Source of the DNA: Streptomyces fodineus
GTDB taxonomy: Bacteria; Actinomycetota; Actinomycetes; Streptomycetales; Streptomycetaceae
NCBI RefSeq assembly: GCF_001735805.1
Contig: NZ_CP017248.1
Location: 7,812,001-7,876,000 of the forward strand
Length of the DNA: 64,000 nucleotides
Direction of reading: 5' to 3'
The notes below the pieces were generated by a model. The model was not told the DNA's origin and ran no database searches. It was given only the letters and a program-made list of their open reading frames with translations. Position numbers and translations under genes: made by a program. Below, one piece after another: positions 1 to 8,337 of the stretch. Numbering within the stretch: the stretch's first letter is position 1; the number at the start of each line of letters is the position of its first letter.

Positions 1-2
1 GC

Positions 3-644
3 CTCCCGCTCGGCATCCTCCTCGTCCTCACGGACCGGGGCGGCCTGCTGCAGAACCTCCTCGCCAACAAGGTGACCGGCCAGATCGTGAACATCGGCCG
101 GTCCATGCCCTTCATCATCCTGATGGTCGCGCTGATGAGCTTCACGCGCTGGGTCACCGGGACGACGATCGGTACGACCGCCGCGATCGTCCCGCTCGCC
201 ATCGGCGGCATCCCGTTCTTCGCCCGGCTGGTCGAGACGGCCGTCCGCGAAGTGGACAACGGTCTCGTCGAGGCCGTGCAGTCCATGGGCGGCAACACCT
301 GGACGATCGTCCGCAAGGTCCTCGTCCCCGAGGCCCTGCCCTCGCTGATCGCCAGCACCACCACCACGGTCATCGCCCTCATCGGCTACTCCGCCATGGC
401 CGGCACCGTCGGCGGCGGCGGCCTCGGCGACCTCGCCGTCCGCTACGGCTACCAGCGCTTCGAGACCCAGCTGATGTGGATCACCGTCGCGATCCTCGCC
501 GTCGTGATCTCCCTCATCCAGTTCGCCGGCGACCTCGCGGCCCGCTCCCTGCACAGCCGCGGCGGCCGCTCCGGCCCGGCGCCGAAGCTCCGCCTGCTGA
601 AGGCGACGGAGCCCGCTGCCGCCGACGTCAGCAAGGCCGCCTGA
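3..644 (+). CDS. metI: D-methionine ABC transporter permease MetI (5' end outside window)
   Basis: The reading frame is already open at the left edge, so the start lies upstream; the residues before the internal GTG at 72 (LPLGILLVLTDRGG) are typical of MetI. MetI is the membrane-spanning subunit of the methionine uptake ABC importer, and it docks the MetN ATPase. Several hydrophobic helices are visible, and the BPD-transporter coupling region (EAVQSMGGNTW, then VLVPEALP) is intact. The C-terminus is a polar tail. The next gene downstream is the cognate binding lipoprotein, so this is the end of a metN-metI-metQ operon with metN expected just outside the window. Confidence 0.93.
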   Translation, partial: LPLGILLVLTDRGGLLQNLLANKVTGQIVNIGRSMPFIILMVALMSFTRWVTGTTIGTTAAIVPLAIGGIPFFARLVETAVREVDNGLVEAVQSMGGNTWTIVRKVLVPEALPSLIASTTTTVIALIGYSAMAGTVGGGGLGDLAVRYGYQRFETQLMWITVAILAVVISLIQFAGDLAARSLHSRGGRSGPAPKLRLLKATEPAAADVSKAA

Positions 645-710
645 GGCCCGCAAAGACTCCCCGTACACCCACACACGGGGTCGCACCACCCTTAAGGAAA
701 GGCACTTTTC

Positions 711-1541
711 GTGCGTAACACCGCCAAGCTCACCACCGCCGTCCTCGCCGCCGGAGCCCTCACCTTCGGGCTGACCGCCTGCGGCTCCGGCAGCTCCTCC
801 GCCTCCCACGACTACAGCGGCCCGCTGGTCGTCGCCGCGAGCCCGACCCCGCACGCCGAGATCCTGGACTTCGTCAAGAAGAACCTGGCGAAGAAGGCGG
901 GTCTCGACCTGGAGGTCAAGGAGTTCACGGACTACATCACGCCGAACACGGCGACCGAGGACGGCTCGGTGGACGCCAACTACTTCCAGAACCAGCCGTA
1001 CCTGGACGACTTCAACAACAAGCGCGGCACCCACATCGTGCCCGTCGTCACGGTGCACCTGGAGCCGCTCGGCCTGTACTCCCACAAGGTCAAGAAGGCC
1101 GACGCGCTGAAGAGCGGCGCGACCATCGCCGTCCCGAACGACGCCGTCAACGAGGCCCGCGCACTGAAGCTGCTCGCCGCGAACGGGCTCATCACCCTCA
1201 AGCCCGGCGCCGGCAACGAGGCCACCCCGCAGGACATCGCCGAGAACCCCAAGAACCTCAAGTTCAAGGAGGTCGAGGCGGCCCAGACCCCGCGCTCCCT
1301 GGAGGACGTCGACGCGGCCGTGGTGAACGGCAACTACGCCATCTCCGCGGGCCTGAAGCCCGCCAAGAACGCGCTCGTCCTGGAGTCGGCGAAGAACAAC
1401 CCGTACGCCAACTTCCTCGCCGTGAAGAAGGGCAACGAGAAGGACCCGCGGGTCGAGAAGCTCGCCAAGCTCCTCGTCTCGCCCGAGGTCAAGAAGTTCA
1501 TCGCGGACAAGTACCAGGGCTCGGTCATCGCGTCCTTCTGA
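711..1541 (+). CDS. metQ: D-methionine-binding lipoprotein MetQ (NlpA family)
   Basis: This is the extracellular substrate-binding lipoprotein of the methionine importer. The GTG start at 711 follows a purine-rich site (AAGGAAAGG). A signal peptide ends in the lipobox LTAC, so Cys24 is the predicted lipidated residue. The mature part carries NlpA/MetQ signatures: GPLVVAASPTPHAEIL, a DYITPN segment, YFQNQPYLDDFN and AVVNGNYAISAGLKP. The 276-residue length fits the family. It lies 66 bp after metI and is closed by a strong hairpin, which makes it the last gene of the operon. The family is well defined; methionine rather than another amino acid as ligand is inferred from similarity. Confidence 0.95.
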   Translation: MRNTAKLTTAVLAAGALTFGLTACGSGSSSASHDYSGPLVVAASPTPHAEILDFVKKNLAKKAGLDLEVKEFTDYITPNTATEDGSVDANYFQNQPYLDDFNNKRGTHIVPVVTVHLEPLGLYSHKVKKADALKSGATIAVPNDAVNEARALKLLAANGLITLKPGAGNEATPQDIAENPKNLKFKEVEAAQTPRSLEDVDAAVVNGNYAISAGLKPAKNALVLESAKNNPYANFLAVKKGNEKDPRVEKLAKLLVSPEVKKFIADKYQGSVIASF

Positions 1542-1557
1542 TCCGACGCGCACACCC

Positions 1558-1592
1558 ACGGGGTCCGCTCCCTCACCGGGGGCGGACCCCGT
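1558..1592 (+). terminator. Rho-independent-type terminator after metQ
   Basis: A perfect 11-bp GC-rich inverted repeat (1558-1568 with 1582-1592) begins 16 bases after the metQ stop. It has no long T tract, as is usual in this genus. Confidence 0.8.
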
Positions 1593-1672
1593 CGTGCGGT
1601 TCAGTGGTTTCATGCTGCATGCTGGGCAGTTCAGCAGGTCCTGAAGGTTTTTCCGAAGTTACGGAGCGGCGC

Positions 1673-2311
1673 ATGAACGGCACCTTTCCCAACGTCTCCA
1701 TCAGCACGGAGAGGTTGGTCCTGCGCCCCTTCGAGGAGTCGGACATCGAGGCCTTCGCCGAGATGATGAACGACGAACTGGTCACCACCTGGACCTCCGT
1801 CCCCCAGCCCTACACCGCGGCCGACGCCCGCGCCTGGATCACCGCGCAGGCCCCGGCCGAACGCGCCGACGGCCGAGGCATCGTGTTCGCCGTCGACGAG
1901 TTCCTCACCCAGCGCCTGGTCGGCACCGTCCATCTGAGCCACACCGACTGGCGGGTGCGCTCGACGGAGATCGCCTACGTCATCGCCCCGTGGGCCCGCG
2001 GCGAGGGCTATGCCTGCGAGGCGGCTCTGGCCACCGCGCAGTGGCTGTTCCACGACCAGAAGTTCGAGCGCCTGGAACTGCGCACCGCCGCCGACAACAC
2101 CGCCTCCCAGCAGGTCGCGCAGAAGATCGGCTGCATCAGCGAGGGTGTACTGCGGGGTGCCTGGATAGCGCGCAGCAGGACAGCGGACGGGACGTGGGCG
2201 GATGTCCGCACCGACGTCATCGTCTGGAGCCTGCTGCCGGAGGACCTGTCCGGCACCGGCGGGCAGCCGGCCGACGCGGGCGGTTTCACCTCGTACTCGG
2301 ACTGGAACTGA
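1673..2311 (+). CDS. GNAT family N-acetyltransferase (RimJ/RimL-like)
   Basis: The 212-residue protein opens with STERLVLRPFEESD, the usual first strand of RimJ/RimL-type acetyltransferases. It carries the acetyl-CoA pyrophosphate-binding loop (ARGEGYACEA) followed by FERLELRTAADNTASQ and a late VAQKIG. The family transfers acetyl from acetyl-CoA to amino groups of proteins, antibiotics or small amines; the substrate cannot be read here. The ATG at 1673 is chosen because GGAG lies about 7 bases before it and the GNAT fold starts right after. An ATG at 1604 would add residues with no homology. It stands alone between metQ and cobL. Confidence 0.85.
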   Translation: MNGTFPNVSISTERLVLRPFEESDIEAFAEMMNDELVTTWTSVPQPYTAADARAWITAQAPAERADGRGIVFAVDEFLTQRLVGTVHLSHTDWRVRSTEIAYVIAPWARGEGYACEAALATAQWLFHDQKFERLELRTAADNTASQQVAQKIGCISEGVLRGAWIARSRTADGTWADVRTDVIVWSLLPEDLSGTGGQPADAGGFTSYSDWN

Positions 2312-2398
2312 GCCGCTGCGTTTCACCGGGTACTCTCGGGGAGCCCGGCTACGGGACCGCACCCCTGACGACCTGCGAAGACCTGGAGAGAAACGACG

Positions 2399-3619
2399 AT
2401 GGCCGACCGGGTCACGGTGATCGGCTGGGACGGCTCGCCGCTGACCGGCGCGGCACGCGCCGCCCTCGGCGCCGCCACGCTCGTGGCGGGCGCGGCCCAC
2501 CACCTGGCGCTGCCCGAGGTGCCGCCCACCGCCGAACGCATCCGCCTGGGCAGCGTCGCGCTCGCCGCCCGCCGGATCGCCGCCCACCGCGGCACCGCGG
2601 TCGTGTTCGCCGACGGCGACCCCGGCTTCTTCGGCGTCGTACGCACCCTGCGCGCCCCGGAGTTCGGCCTGGAGGTCGAGGTCGTCCCCGCCGTCTCCTC
2701 CGTGGCCGCCGCCTTCGCCCGCGCCGGCATGCCCTGGGACGACGCCCAGGTGGTCGTCGCCCACCCGCGCACCCTGCGCCGGGCCGTGAACGTCTGCCGC
2801 GCCCACACCAAGGTCGCCGTCCTCACCGCCCCGGGCGCCGGACCCGCCGAGCTCGGGCTCCTGCTGGAGGGCGTCCACCGGACCTTCGTCATCTGCGAGG
2901 AACTGGGCACCGAACGCGAACAGGTCACCGTCGTCACTTCCGAGAACGCGGCCGACCACAGCTGGCGCGACCCCAACGTCGTCATCGTCATCGGCGGCCC
3001 GGCCGGTGCGGGGGAGAGCGGCGGCTGGATCGCCGGCCGCGACCCGGGCGCCGGACCGCGCGGCTGGGTCCAGCCCGACGAGACCTACGGCGACGGGCCC
3101 GGCGGGCTCGGCGAGGGCGAGCGGGAACTGCTGCGCGCCGCGCAACTCGCCCGTCTCGGCCCCCGGGTCGGCGACCTCGTCTGGGACATCGGCTGCGGTT
3201 CCGGAGCGTTCGCCGCCGAGGCCGCGCGCGCCGGCGCGGCCGTCATCGCCGTCGACCGGGACCCGCGGGCCTGCGCCCGGACCGACACGGCCGCGCGCCG
3301 GTACGGCGTCCAGCTCCAAGTCGTCCAGGGCACCGCCCCGCACGTCCTGGAGAACCTGCCCGAGCCGGACGTCGTCCGGGTCGGCGGCGGGGGAGCGGCC
3401 GTCGTCTCCGCGGTCGCCGACCGGCGCCCGCAGCGCATCGTGACGCATGCCGCGACCCGTGACGCGGCCGAACTCGTCGGGCGCGATCTGACCGAGCACG
3501 GATACCGGGTCGAGTGCGCGCTGCTGCAGTCCGTCGAACTCGACACCCGGGCCTGGACCGAGACCGAGCGGAGCGTCGCGTTCCTGCTCAGCGGCGTACT
3601 CCCGGATCGCAACCCGTGA
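2399..3619 (+). CDS. cobL: Precorrin-6Y C5,15-methyltransferase (decarboxylating), CbiE-CbiT fusion
   Basis: This enzyme methylates precorrin-6Y at C5 and C15 and decarboxylates the acetate side chain on ring C, in the aerobic cobalamin route. The N-terminal half is a CbiE-type tetrapyrrole methylase (VTVIGWDGSPLTGAARAAL; EVVPAVSSVAAAFARAG). The C-terminal half is a CbiT-type SAM methyltransferase with motif I VWDIGCGSGAF followed by VIAVDRDPRA. The length of 406 residues is normal for the fusion. The ATG at 2399 follows a GGAGAGA site. It lies directly upstream of bluB-cobT and the siroheme-type gene, supporting a role in vitamin B12 synthesis. Confidence 0.94.
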   Translation: MADRVTVIGWDGSPLTGAARAALGAATLVAGAAHHLALPEVPPTAERIRLGSVALAARRIAAHRGTAVVFADGDPGFFGVVRTLRAPEFGLEVEVVPAVSSVAAAFARAGMPWDDAQVVVAHPRTLRRAVNVCRAHTKVAVLTAPGAGPAELGLLLEGVHRTFVICEELGTEREQVTVVTSENAADHSWRDPNVVIVIGGPAGAGESGGWIAGRDPGAGPRGWVQPDETYGDGPGGLGEGERELLRAAQLARLGPRVGDLVWDIGCGSGAFAAEAARAGAAVIAVDRDPRACARTDTAARRYGVQLQVVQGTAPHVLENLPEPDVVRVGGGGAAVVSAVADRRPQRIVTHAATRDAAELVGRDLTEHGYRVECALLQSVELDTRAWTETERSVAFLLSGVLPDRNP

Positions 3620-3963
3620 TCCTGTTGTCGTACTGCGCGCGGTAGGCTGGCCGATCGTTGTGCCACACCGGGCGGCCCGGAACTTCGTTCGCCAATGTCC
3701 GGAAAGCACGCCCGTTTTGGGGTGGGTGTGGTACTGCGGAACCGGAGGACGCGCAACGTGGCGCAGTCCACAGCGGGCCGTCGCGGATCATGCTGTCGCG
3801 ACGGCGCAACGGCCGGGACAATGCCACTGAATGGCTTTGTCGCCTTTTCCGGCGGGTCGTTCGTGCCGCTGGGCACGGACGCTCGTTCTTCACTACGGGC
3901 GGTCGGTGCGCCGTTCCGGGTGAGCTGGTCGTAGGAGCACTAACCGATGGGCGAGGGGTACGC
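3620..3963 (+). other. 344-bp leader/promoter region of the bluB-cobT fusion
   Basis: No gene is supported here, although the downstream frame stays open back to 3658 by composition alone. A small hairpin (GTGCC/GGCAC) lies near 3870-3885, and AGGAG occurs at about 3933. There is a GCCACTG heptamer at 3823-3829, but the other conserved boxes of a cobalamin riboswitch are not visible. Confidence 0.4.
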
Positions 3964-6900
3964 ATGACCGACACCGGCCAGGTCCCGGCCGAGGGGCAGC
4001 CGGAGAGCGCAGGCATGGTGGAACAGCCGGGCGTCCCCGCGCACGGTGCGTACACCTACCTCTCCGAGGCACCCGCCGAAGACGAAGACCTGCTGCTGCC
4101 GGGCACCCAGGGCGCGTGGGGCAACGAGGTGCCGCCACCCGCTCCGGAACCGATCGTCGAGGCCGTCCACGAGCCGGGCCCGCACGAGACGGCCGGCCGC
4201 GACAGCGGCTCCGTCGACCTGAGCGGCGTCCGCCTGCCGAACCCGGCCGCGCCGTCCGCGCCGCAGTCACCCGTCCTGTCGGCCCCGCAGGACCAGCAGG
4301 CCGCGCCGCAGCCGCCGCGCCGTCCGCTGCACCTCGGCCCGCCGATCCCCGACGCCTCCGCGAGCCCGGTCCGCTCCCTCGCCGACCGCGGTCCCGCCGG
4401 AGCGCCGGTACGGCAGCCGGGTCCGCCCGCGACCGGGCCCGAGTACCTCGACGCGCAGCCGCTGCGCGACATGGCCCCGCAGAGTGCGGCCCCCTGGGGC
4501 GCGGCGCCCGCCGCCGCGGTGGCCGAGGCCGGCGCACCGGCTCCGGCCGCGGTGGTCCAGGTCGCGGCACAGGCACCGGCCGTCGAAACGGTTGCCCCGG
4601 CCGCCGTCGGCCCGTCCGAGGCGGCCGACGCCGCCCAGGCAACTGTCGCCCGCCTCGCGAACCAGGCGGCCGTAGAGGCTCCGGGCACGGCCCAGATGGT
4701 GCACGGTCACGACGGCGTGCAGCCCGTGCACGGCCACGACGGGGTGTATACGGCTCCTGAGGGGGCGGTTCCCGAGGGTGTTCAGCCGGTGGCCGCAGGT
4801 CAGGTGCCCGAGGGCGGCTTCGAGTCTGCCGCTTCCGATGGGCCCGAGGGCGTTCAGCCGGGTCAGGGCGAGACCGGGCAGGTCGCGCAGGGCGCGGCCG
4901 CTGCGCAGCCCGCCGAGGTCACGGCCGCCGAGGACGGTGGCGTGGTCGCCGCTCCCGGTGCGCCCGTGGACGAGGCGGTTCAGGCGCCCGGGACCGCGCC
5001 GGTCGCCGTCGAGGAGAGTGACGCGGCCGGCGATCAGGCCACCGCCGCCCACGCTGTCGCCCCGCAGGAGACGCCGCCGGCCGAGCAGGTTGCCGTTCAG
5101 GAGGCGGGAGCCGTACCGGCCGACGCCGCTACGGCGCCCGAGCACGCTCAGCCGTCCGAGAGCGAGGGCGCGCCGGTCGCCGTCGACGCCGGGCAGGCGT
5201 CCGCCGTCGCCGAGGGTGCCGTCGCCGTCGAAGGCGCCGCCGGGACCGCGGTCATCGTTTCCGCACCCGAGGTGTCGGAAGCGGCCCAGGTCGGTGCGCA
5301 GGCCGTTCCGGCGGGTCAGGCCCCGGAACAGAGCGAGAACGCACAGGCCGCCCACGTCAGCCAGGTCGCCGAGGTCGTCGAAGGGGCCGTCGCGGTCCAG
5401 GGCGCAGCCGAGGCCGCGGCAGCCGTTCCCGCCGCAGAGGTGCCGGCCGCCGCTCCGGAGGCCCTTCCCACCCCGGACGTAGTCGCCTCGGCGCAGCCCG
5501 ACCCGCACACCCCCGGTGCCGTGGCGCCGCAGCCAGGCGCGGTGGAGGCCCAGCCCGCCGCCCAGCCCGTGGCCGCCACCGATGCCGTACAGGCACCCGA
5601 GCAGGCAGCGGCGCCCGCAGCCGACAACGTCCAGACGCCCGAGCAGTCCGCGGTACCCGCAGCCGACGCCGTACCGGCGCCCGCGCCCGTCACCCCGGCC
5701 CCCACGCCGCAGCCGCAAGCGCAGGCCACAGCACCCGAGCCCGCGGCCGAGGCCCCCACCACGCCCGAGCCGCACCTCTACCCGGCCCAGGGCCCGCAGT
5801 TGGCCGAACCCCTCGCGCAGGCCGCGCCCGACGCACCGCAGCCCCAGCCGGCCGCCGGCCTTCAGCCCCAGCCGGCCGCCGGCCTTCAGCCCCAGCCGGC
5901 CGCCGGCCTTCAGCCCCAGCCGGCCGCCGGCCTTCAGCCCCAGCCGGCCGCCGGCCTTCAGCCCCAGCCGGCCGTGGACCCGCACCCGCAGCCCCAGCCC
6001 GAGACAGTCGCTCCCGCCCCCGCCGGCCCGCAGATCCAGCCCGCCACGGCCACTCCCGCGCCGGCCGCCGCCGAAGCCGAGGCCGCGCGCCCGGCCGATG
6101 CTGTCGCCGCGCATCCGGAGGCTGCCGGGCAGCCCGCCCCCGCCGCACCGGCCGAGCCGCTGCCCTCCAACGTGGCGCCGCACCCGGAGCAGCCGCTCGG
6201 GCAGTTCGTGCCGGTCGAGGGCCAGGTGCCCACCACCCCGCATCTGGCGCCGACCCCGCCGCAGCCCCTGGTCATCCCCGAGGACGCGCCGGAGCCGTCG
6301 GCCATGGTGCCGGCGCCGCGCATGGGCGAGCCGGCTCCCGCGCCGGCGCCGGACGCGGAGCTCGCCCCCGATGTCGTACAGCAAGCGGAGGACCTGCAGA
6401 CCAGGGCCGCCGACCAGGAAGAAGAGAGCACGGCCGCAGTGGCGGAAGCACCGAAGTCCACCGGCCCCGCCGCGCCCGGCTACGCCGACGCCGAGCGCGA
6501 GGCCGTCCTGAAGGTCATGCGCGAGCGCAGAGACATCCGCAACGGCTTCCGCAGCGACCCGATCCCGCACGAGGTGCTGCTGCGCGTCCTGGAGGCCGCC
6601 CACACGGCGCCCTCCGTGGGCCACTCGCAGCCCTGGGACTTCGTCGTCATCCGCTCCGCCGACACCCGGCAGACGATGCACGAACTGGCGATGCGGCAGC
6701 GCGAGGCGTACGCCAAGTCGCTGCCCAAGGGCCGGGCCAAGCAGTTCAAGGAACTGAAGATCGAGGCCATCCTCGACACCCCGGTCAACATCGTCGTCAC
6801 CGCCGACCCCACCCGCGGCGGCCGGCACACCCTCGGCCGTCACACCCAGCCGCAGATGGCGCCCTACTCCTCGGCGCTCGCGGTGGAGAACCTCTGGCTC

Positions 6901-8196
6901 GCCGCCCGCGCCGAAGGCCTCGGCGTCGGCTGGGTCAGCTTCTTCGACGAGCGGGAGATGGTCCGCGCGCTCGGCCTGCCCGAGCACCTGGAGGTCGTCG
7001 CCTACCTGTGCGTCGGGTACGTCGACGAGTTCCCGGACGAGCCCGAGCTGATGCAGGCCGGCTGGTCCAAGCGACGCCCCCTGTCCTGGGTGGTGCACGA
7101 GGAGACGTACGGCCGCCGCGCCCTGCCCGGAGAGGAACCCCACGACCTGCTTGCCGAGACCGTCGCACAGATCCGCCCGCTCGACGCCAAGGCCCTCGGC
7201 GAGGCCTGGGAGCGCCAGAAGCGCATGACCAAGCCGGCCGGCGCGCTCGGCATGCTGGAGATCATCTCCGCGCAGCTGTCCGGGCTGTCCCGGCAGTGCC
7301 CGCCGCCGATCCCGGAGCCCGCAGCCGTCGCCATCTTCGCCGGTGACCACGGCGTGCACGCCCAGGGCGTCACCCCCTGGCCGCAGGAGGTCACCGCCCA
7401 GATGGTGGCCAACTTCCTCGGCGGGGGAGCGGTCTGCAACGCCTTCGCGGGCCAGGTCGGCGCCGAGGTGTGCGTCGTGGACGTCGGCGTCGCCGCCGAC
7501 CTGCCCGCCACGCCCGGCCTGCTGCCCCGCAAGATCCGCGGCGGCACGTCCGACATGACCACCGGCCCCGCGATGACCCGCGAGGAGGCCAAGGCGGCCA
7601 TCGAGGTCGGCATCGAGACCGCCCGCGACCTGGTGGCGGCCGGCAACAAGGCGCTGCTCACCGGCGAGATGGGCATCGCCAACACCACGGCGTCCGCCGC
7701 GCTGATCTCGGTGTTCACCGGCGCCGACCCGGCCGAGGTCACCGGCCGCGGCACGGGCATCAACGACGAGACGCTGGCCCGCAAGACCGAGGTCGTCCGC
7801 CGCGCCCTGGAACTCCACCAGCCGGACCCGGCCGACCCCATCGGCGTCCTCGCGGCCATCGGCGGGTTCGAGCACGCGGCGATGGTCGGCCTGCTCCTCG
7901 GCGGCGCCTCCCTGCGTACGCCGGTGATCCTGGACGGCGTCAGCGCCGGCGCCGCGGCCCTCGTGGCCCGCGCCATCGCCCCCGAGGTCCTCGCGGCCTG
8001 CATCGCCGGCCACCGCAGCGCGGAGCCCGGCCACGTGGCCGCCCTCAACAAGCTCGGCCTGCGCCCGCTGGTCGACCTGGACCTGCGCTTGGGCGAGGGC
8101 ACGGGCGCCCTGCTGGCGCTGCCGCTGGTACAGAGCACGGCGCGGGCGATGCACGAGGTGGCTACGTTCGACTCGGCGGGTGTCACCGAGAAGTAG
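3964..8196 (+). CDS. cobT: Fusion: long Pro/Ala-rich region, BluB (5,6-dimethylbenzimidazole synthase), CobT
   Basis: At 1410 residues, this is about four times the size of ordinary CobT. Residues 1-838 are low-complexity (Ala, Pro, Gln, Glu, Val) with five tandem QPQPAAGL units. Residues 839 to about 1050 form a BluB-type flavin nitroreductase fold with RRDIR at 855-859; the BluB Asp in this motif is reported as catalytic. Residues from about 1062 onward are nicotinate-nucleotide:DMB phosphoribosyltransferase, with IFAGDHGVHAQGV, GEMGIANTT and GEGTGA (1377-1382, Glu1378 the likely general base). BluB makes the lower-ligand base from FMNH2 and CobT activates it as alpha-ribazole phosphate, so one chain couples two successive steps. 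The ATG at 3964 follows GCGAGGGG. An earlier start at 3658 has no support. Confidence 0.92.
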   Translation: MTDTGQVPAEGQPESAGMVEQPGVPAHGAYTYLSEAPAEDEDLLLPGTQGAWGNEVPPPAPEPIVEAVHEPGPHETAGRDSGSVDLSGVRLPNPAAPSAPQSPVLSAPQDQQAAPQPPRRPLHLGPPIPDASASPVRSLADRGPAGAPVRQPGPPATGPEYLDAQPLRDMAPQSAAPWGAAPAAAVAEAGAPAPAAVVQVAAQAPAVETVAPAAVGPSEAADAAQATVARLANQAAVEAPGTAQMVHGHDGVQPVHGHDGVYTAPEGAVPEGVQPVAAGQVPEGGFESAASDGPEGVQPGQGETGQVAQGAAAAQPAEVTAAEDGGVVAAPGAPVDEAVQAPGTAPVAVEESDAAGDQATAAHAVAPQETPPAEQVAVQEAGAVPADAATAPEHAQPSESEGAPVAVDAGQASAVAEGAVAVEGAAGTAVIVSAPEVSEAAQVGAQAVPAGQAPEQSENAQAAHVSQVAEVVEGAVAVQGAAEAAAAVPAAEVPAAAPEALPTPDVVASAQPDPHTPGAVAPQPGAVEAQPAAQPVAATDAVQAPEQAAAPAADNVQTPEQSAVPAADAVPAPAPVTPAPTPQPQAQATAPEPAAEAPTTPEPHLYPAQGPQLAEPLAQAAPDAPQPQPAAGLQPQPAAGLQPQPAAGLQPQPAAGLQPQPAAGLQPQPAVDPHPQPQPETVAPAPAGPQIQPATATPAPAAAEAEAARPADAVAAHPEAAGQPAPAAPAEPLPSNVAPHPEQPLGQFVPVEGQVPTTPHLAPTPPQPLVIPEDAPEPSAMVPAPRMGEPAPAPAPDAELAPDVVQQAEDLQTRAADQEEESTAAVAEAPKSTGPAAPGYADAEREAVLKVMRERRDIRNGFRSDPIPHEVLLRVLEAAHTAPSVGHSQPWDFVVIRSADTRQTMHELAMRQREAYAKSLPKGRAKQFKELKIEAILDTPVNIVVTADPTRGGRHTLGRHTQPQMAPYSSALAVENLWLAARAEGLGVGWVSFFDEREMVRALGLPEHLEVVAYLCVGYVDEFPDEPELMQAGWSKRRPLSWVVHEETYGRRALPGEEPHDLLAETVAQIRPLDAKALGEAWERQKRMTKPAGALGMLEIISAQLSGLSRQCPPPIPEPAAVAIFAGDHGVHAQGVTPWPQEVTAQMVANFLGGGAVCNAFAGQVGAEVCVVDVGVAADLPATPGLLPRKIRGGTSDMTTGPAMTREEAKAAIEVGIETARDLVAAGNKALLTGEMGIANTTASAALISVFTGADPAEVTGRGTGINDETLARKTEVVRRALELHQPDPADPIGVLAAIGGFEHAAMVGLLLGGASLRTPVILDGVSAGAAALVARAIAPEVLAACIAGHRSAEPGHVAALNKLGLRPLVDLDLRLGEGTGALLALPLVQSTARAMHEVATFDSAGVTEK
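5839..5974 (+). repeat. 24-bp coding tandem repeat, 5.7 copies, in the bluB-cobT N-terminal region
   Basis: Five identical 24-bp units starting at 5839, 5863, 5887, 5911 and 5935, plus a partial sixth, each encode QPQPAAGL in frame. Identity at the nucleotide level suggests recent expansion by slippage or recombination, and copy number may vary between strains. Confidence 0.97.
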
Positions 8197-8210
8197 GCGT
8201 CACGGCATGG

Positions 8211-8240
8211 GGTGGTCCGGTGCCCAGCTGCCGGACCACC
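8211..8240 (+). terminator. Terminator after bluB-cobT
   Basis: A perfect 10-bp stem (GGTGGTCCGG with CCGGACCACC) and 10-base loop begins 14 bases after the stop codon. Confidence 0.8.
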
Positions 8241-8337
8241 CGGTGCCCTCTGCCCTGCGCATCGCTAAAATCGCACGTCAGGGCCGCTCCGAAGGTGCAG
8301 CGCGCCCCCATCGCACAGCTGCACGAGGAGCCCCGCC

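Noticed and set aside
3823..3829. GCCACTG, the heptamer seen in cobalamin riboswitches
   Set aside because: The conserved AGCCAGGAGACC-like B12 box and the other expected elements are not found around it, and a 7-mer occurs by chance.
4267..8154. 1295-residue open frame antisense to bluB-cobT
   Set aside because: High GC keeps the opposite frame open. The Gly/Arg/Leu-rich product has no motifs, and the plus strand carries clear enzyme domains.
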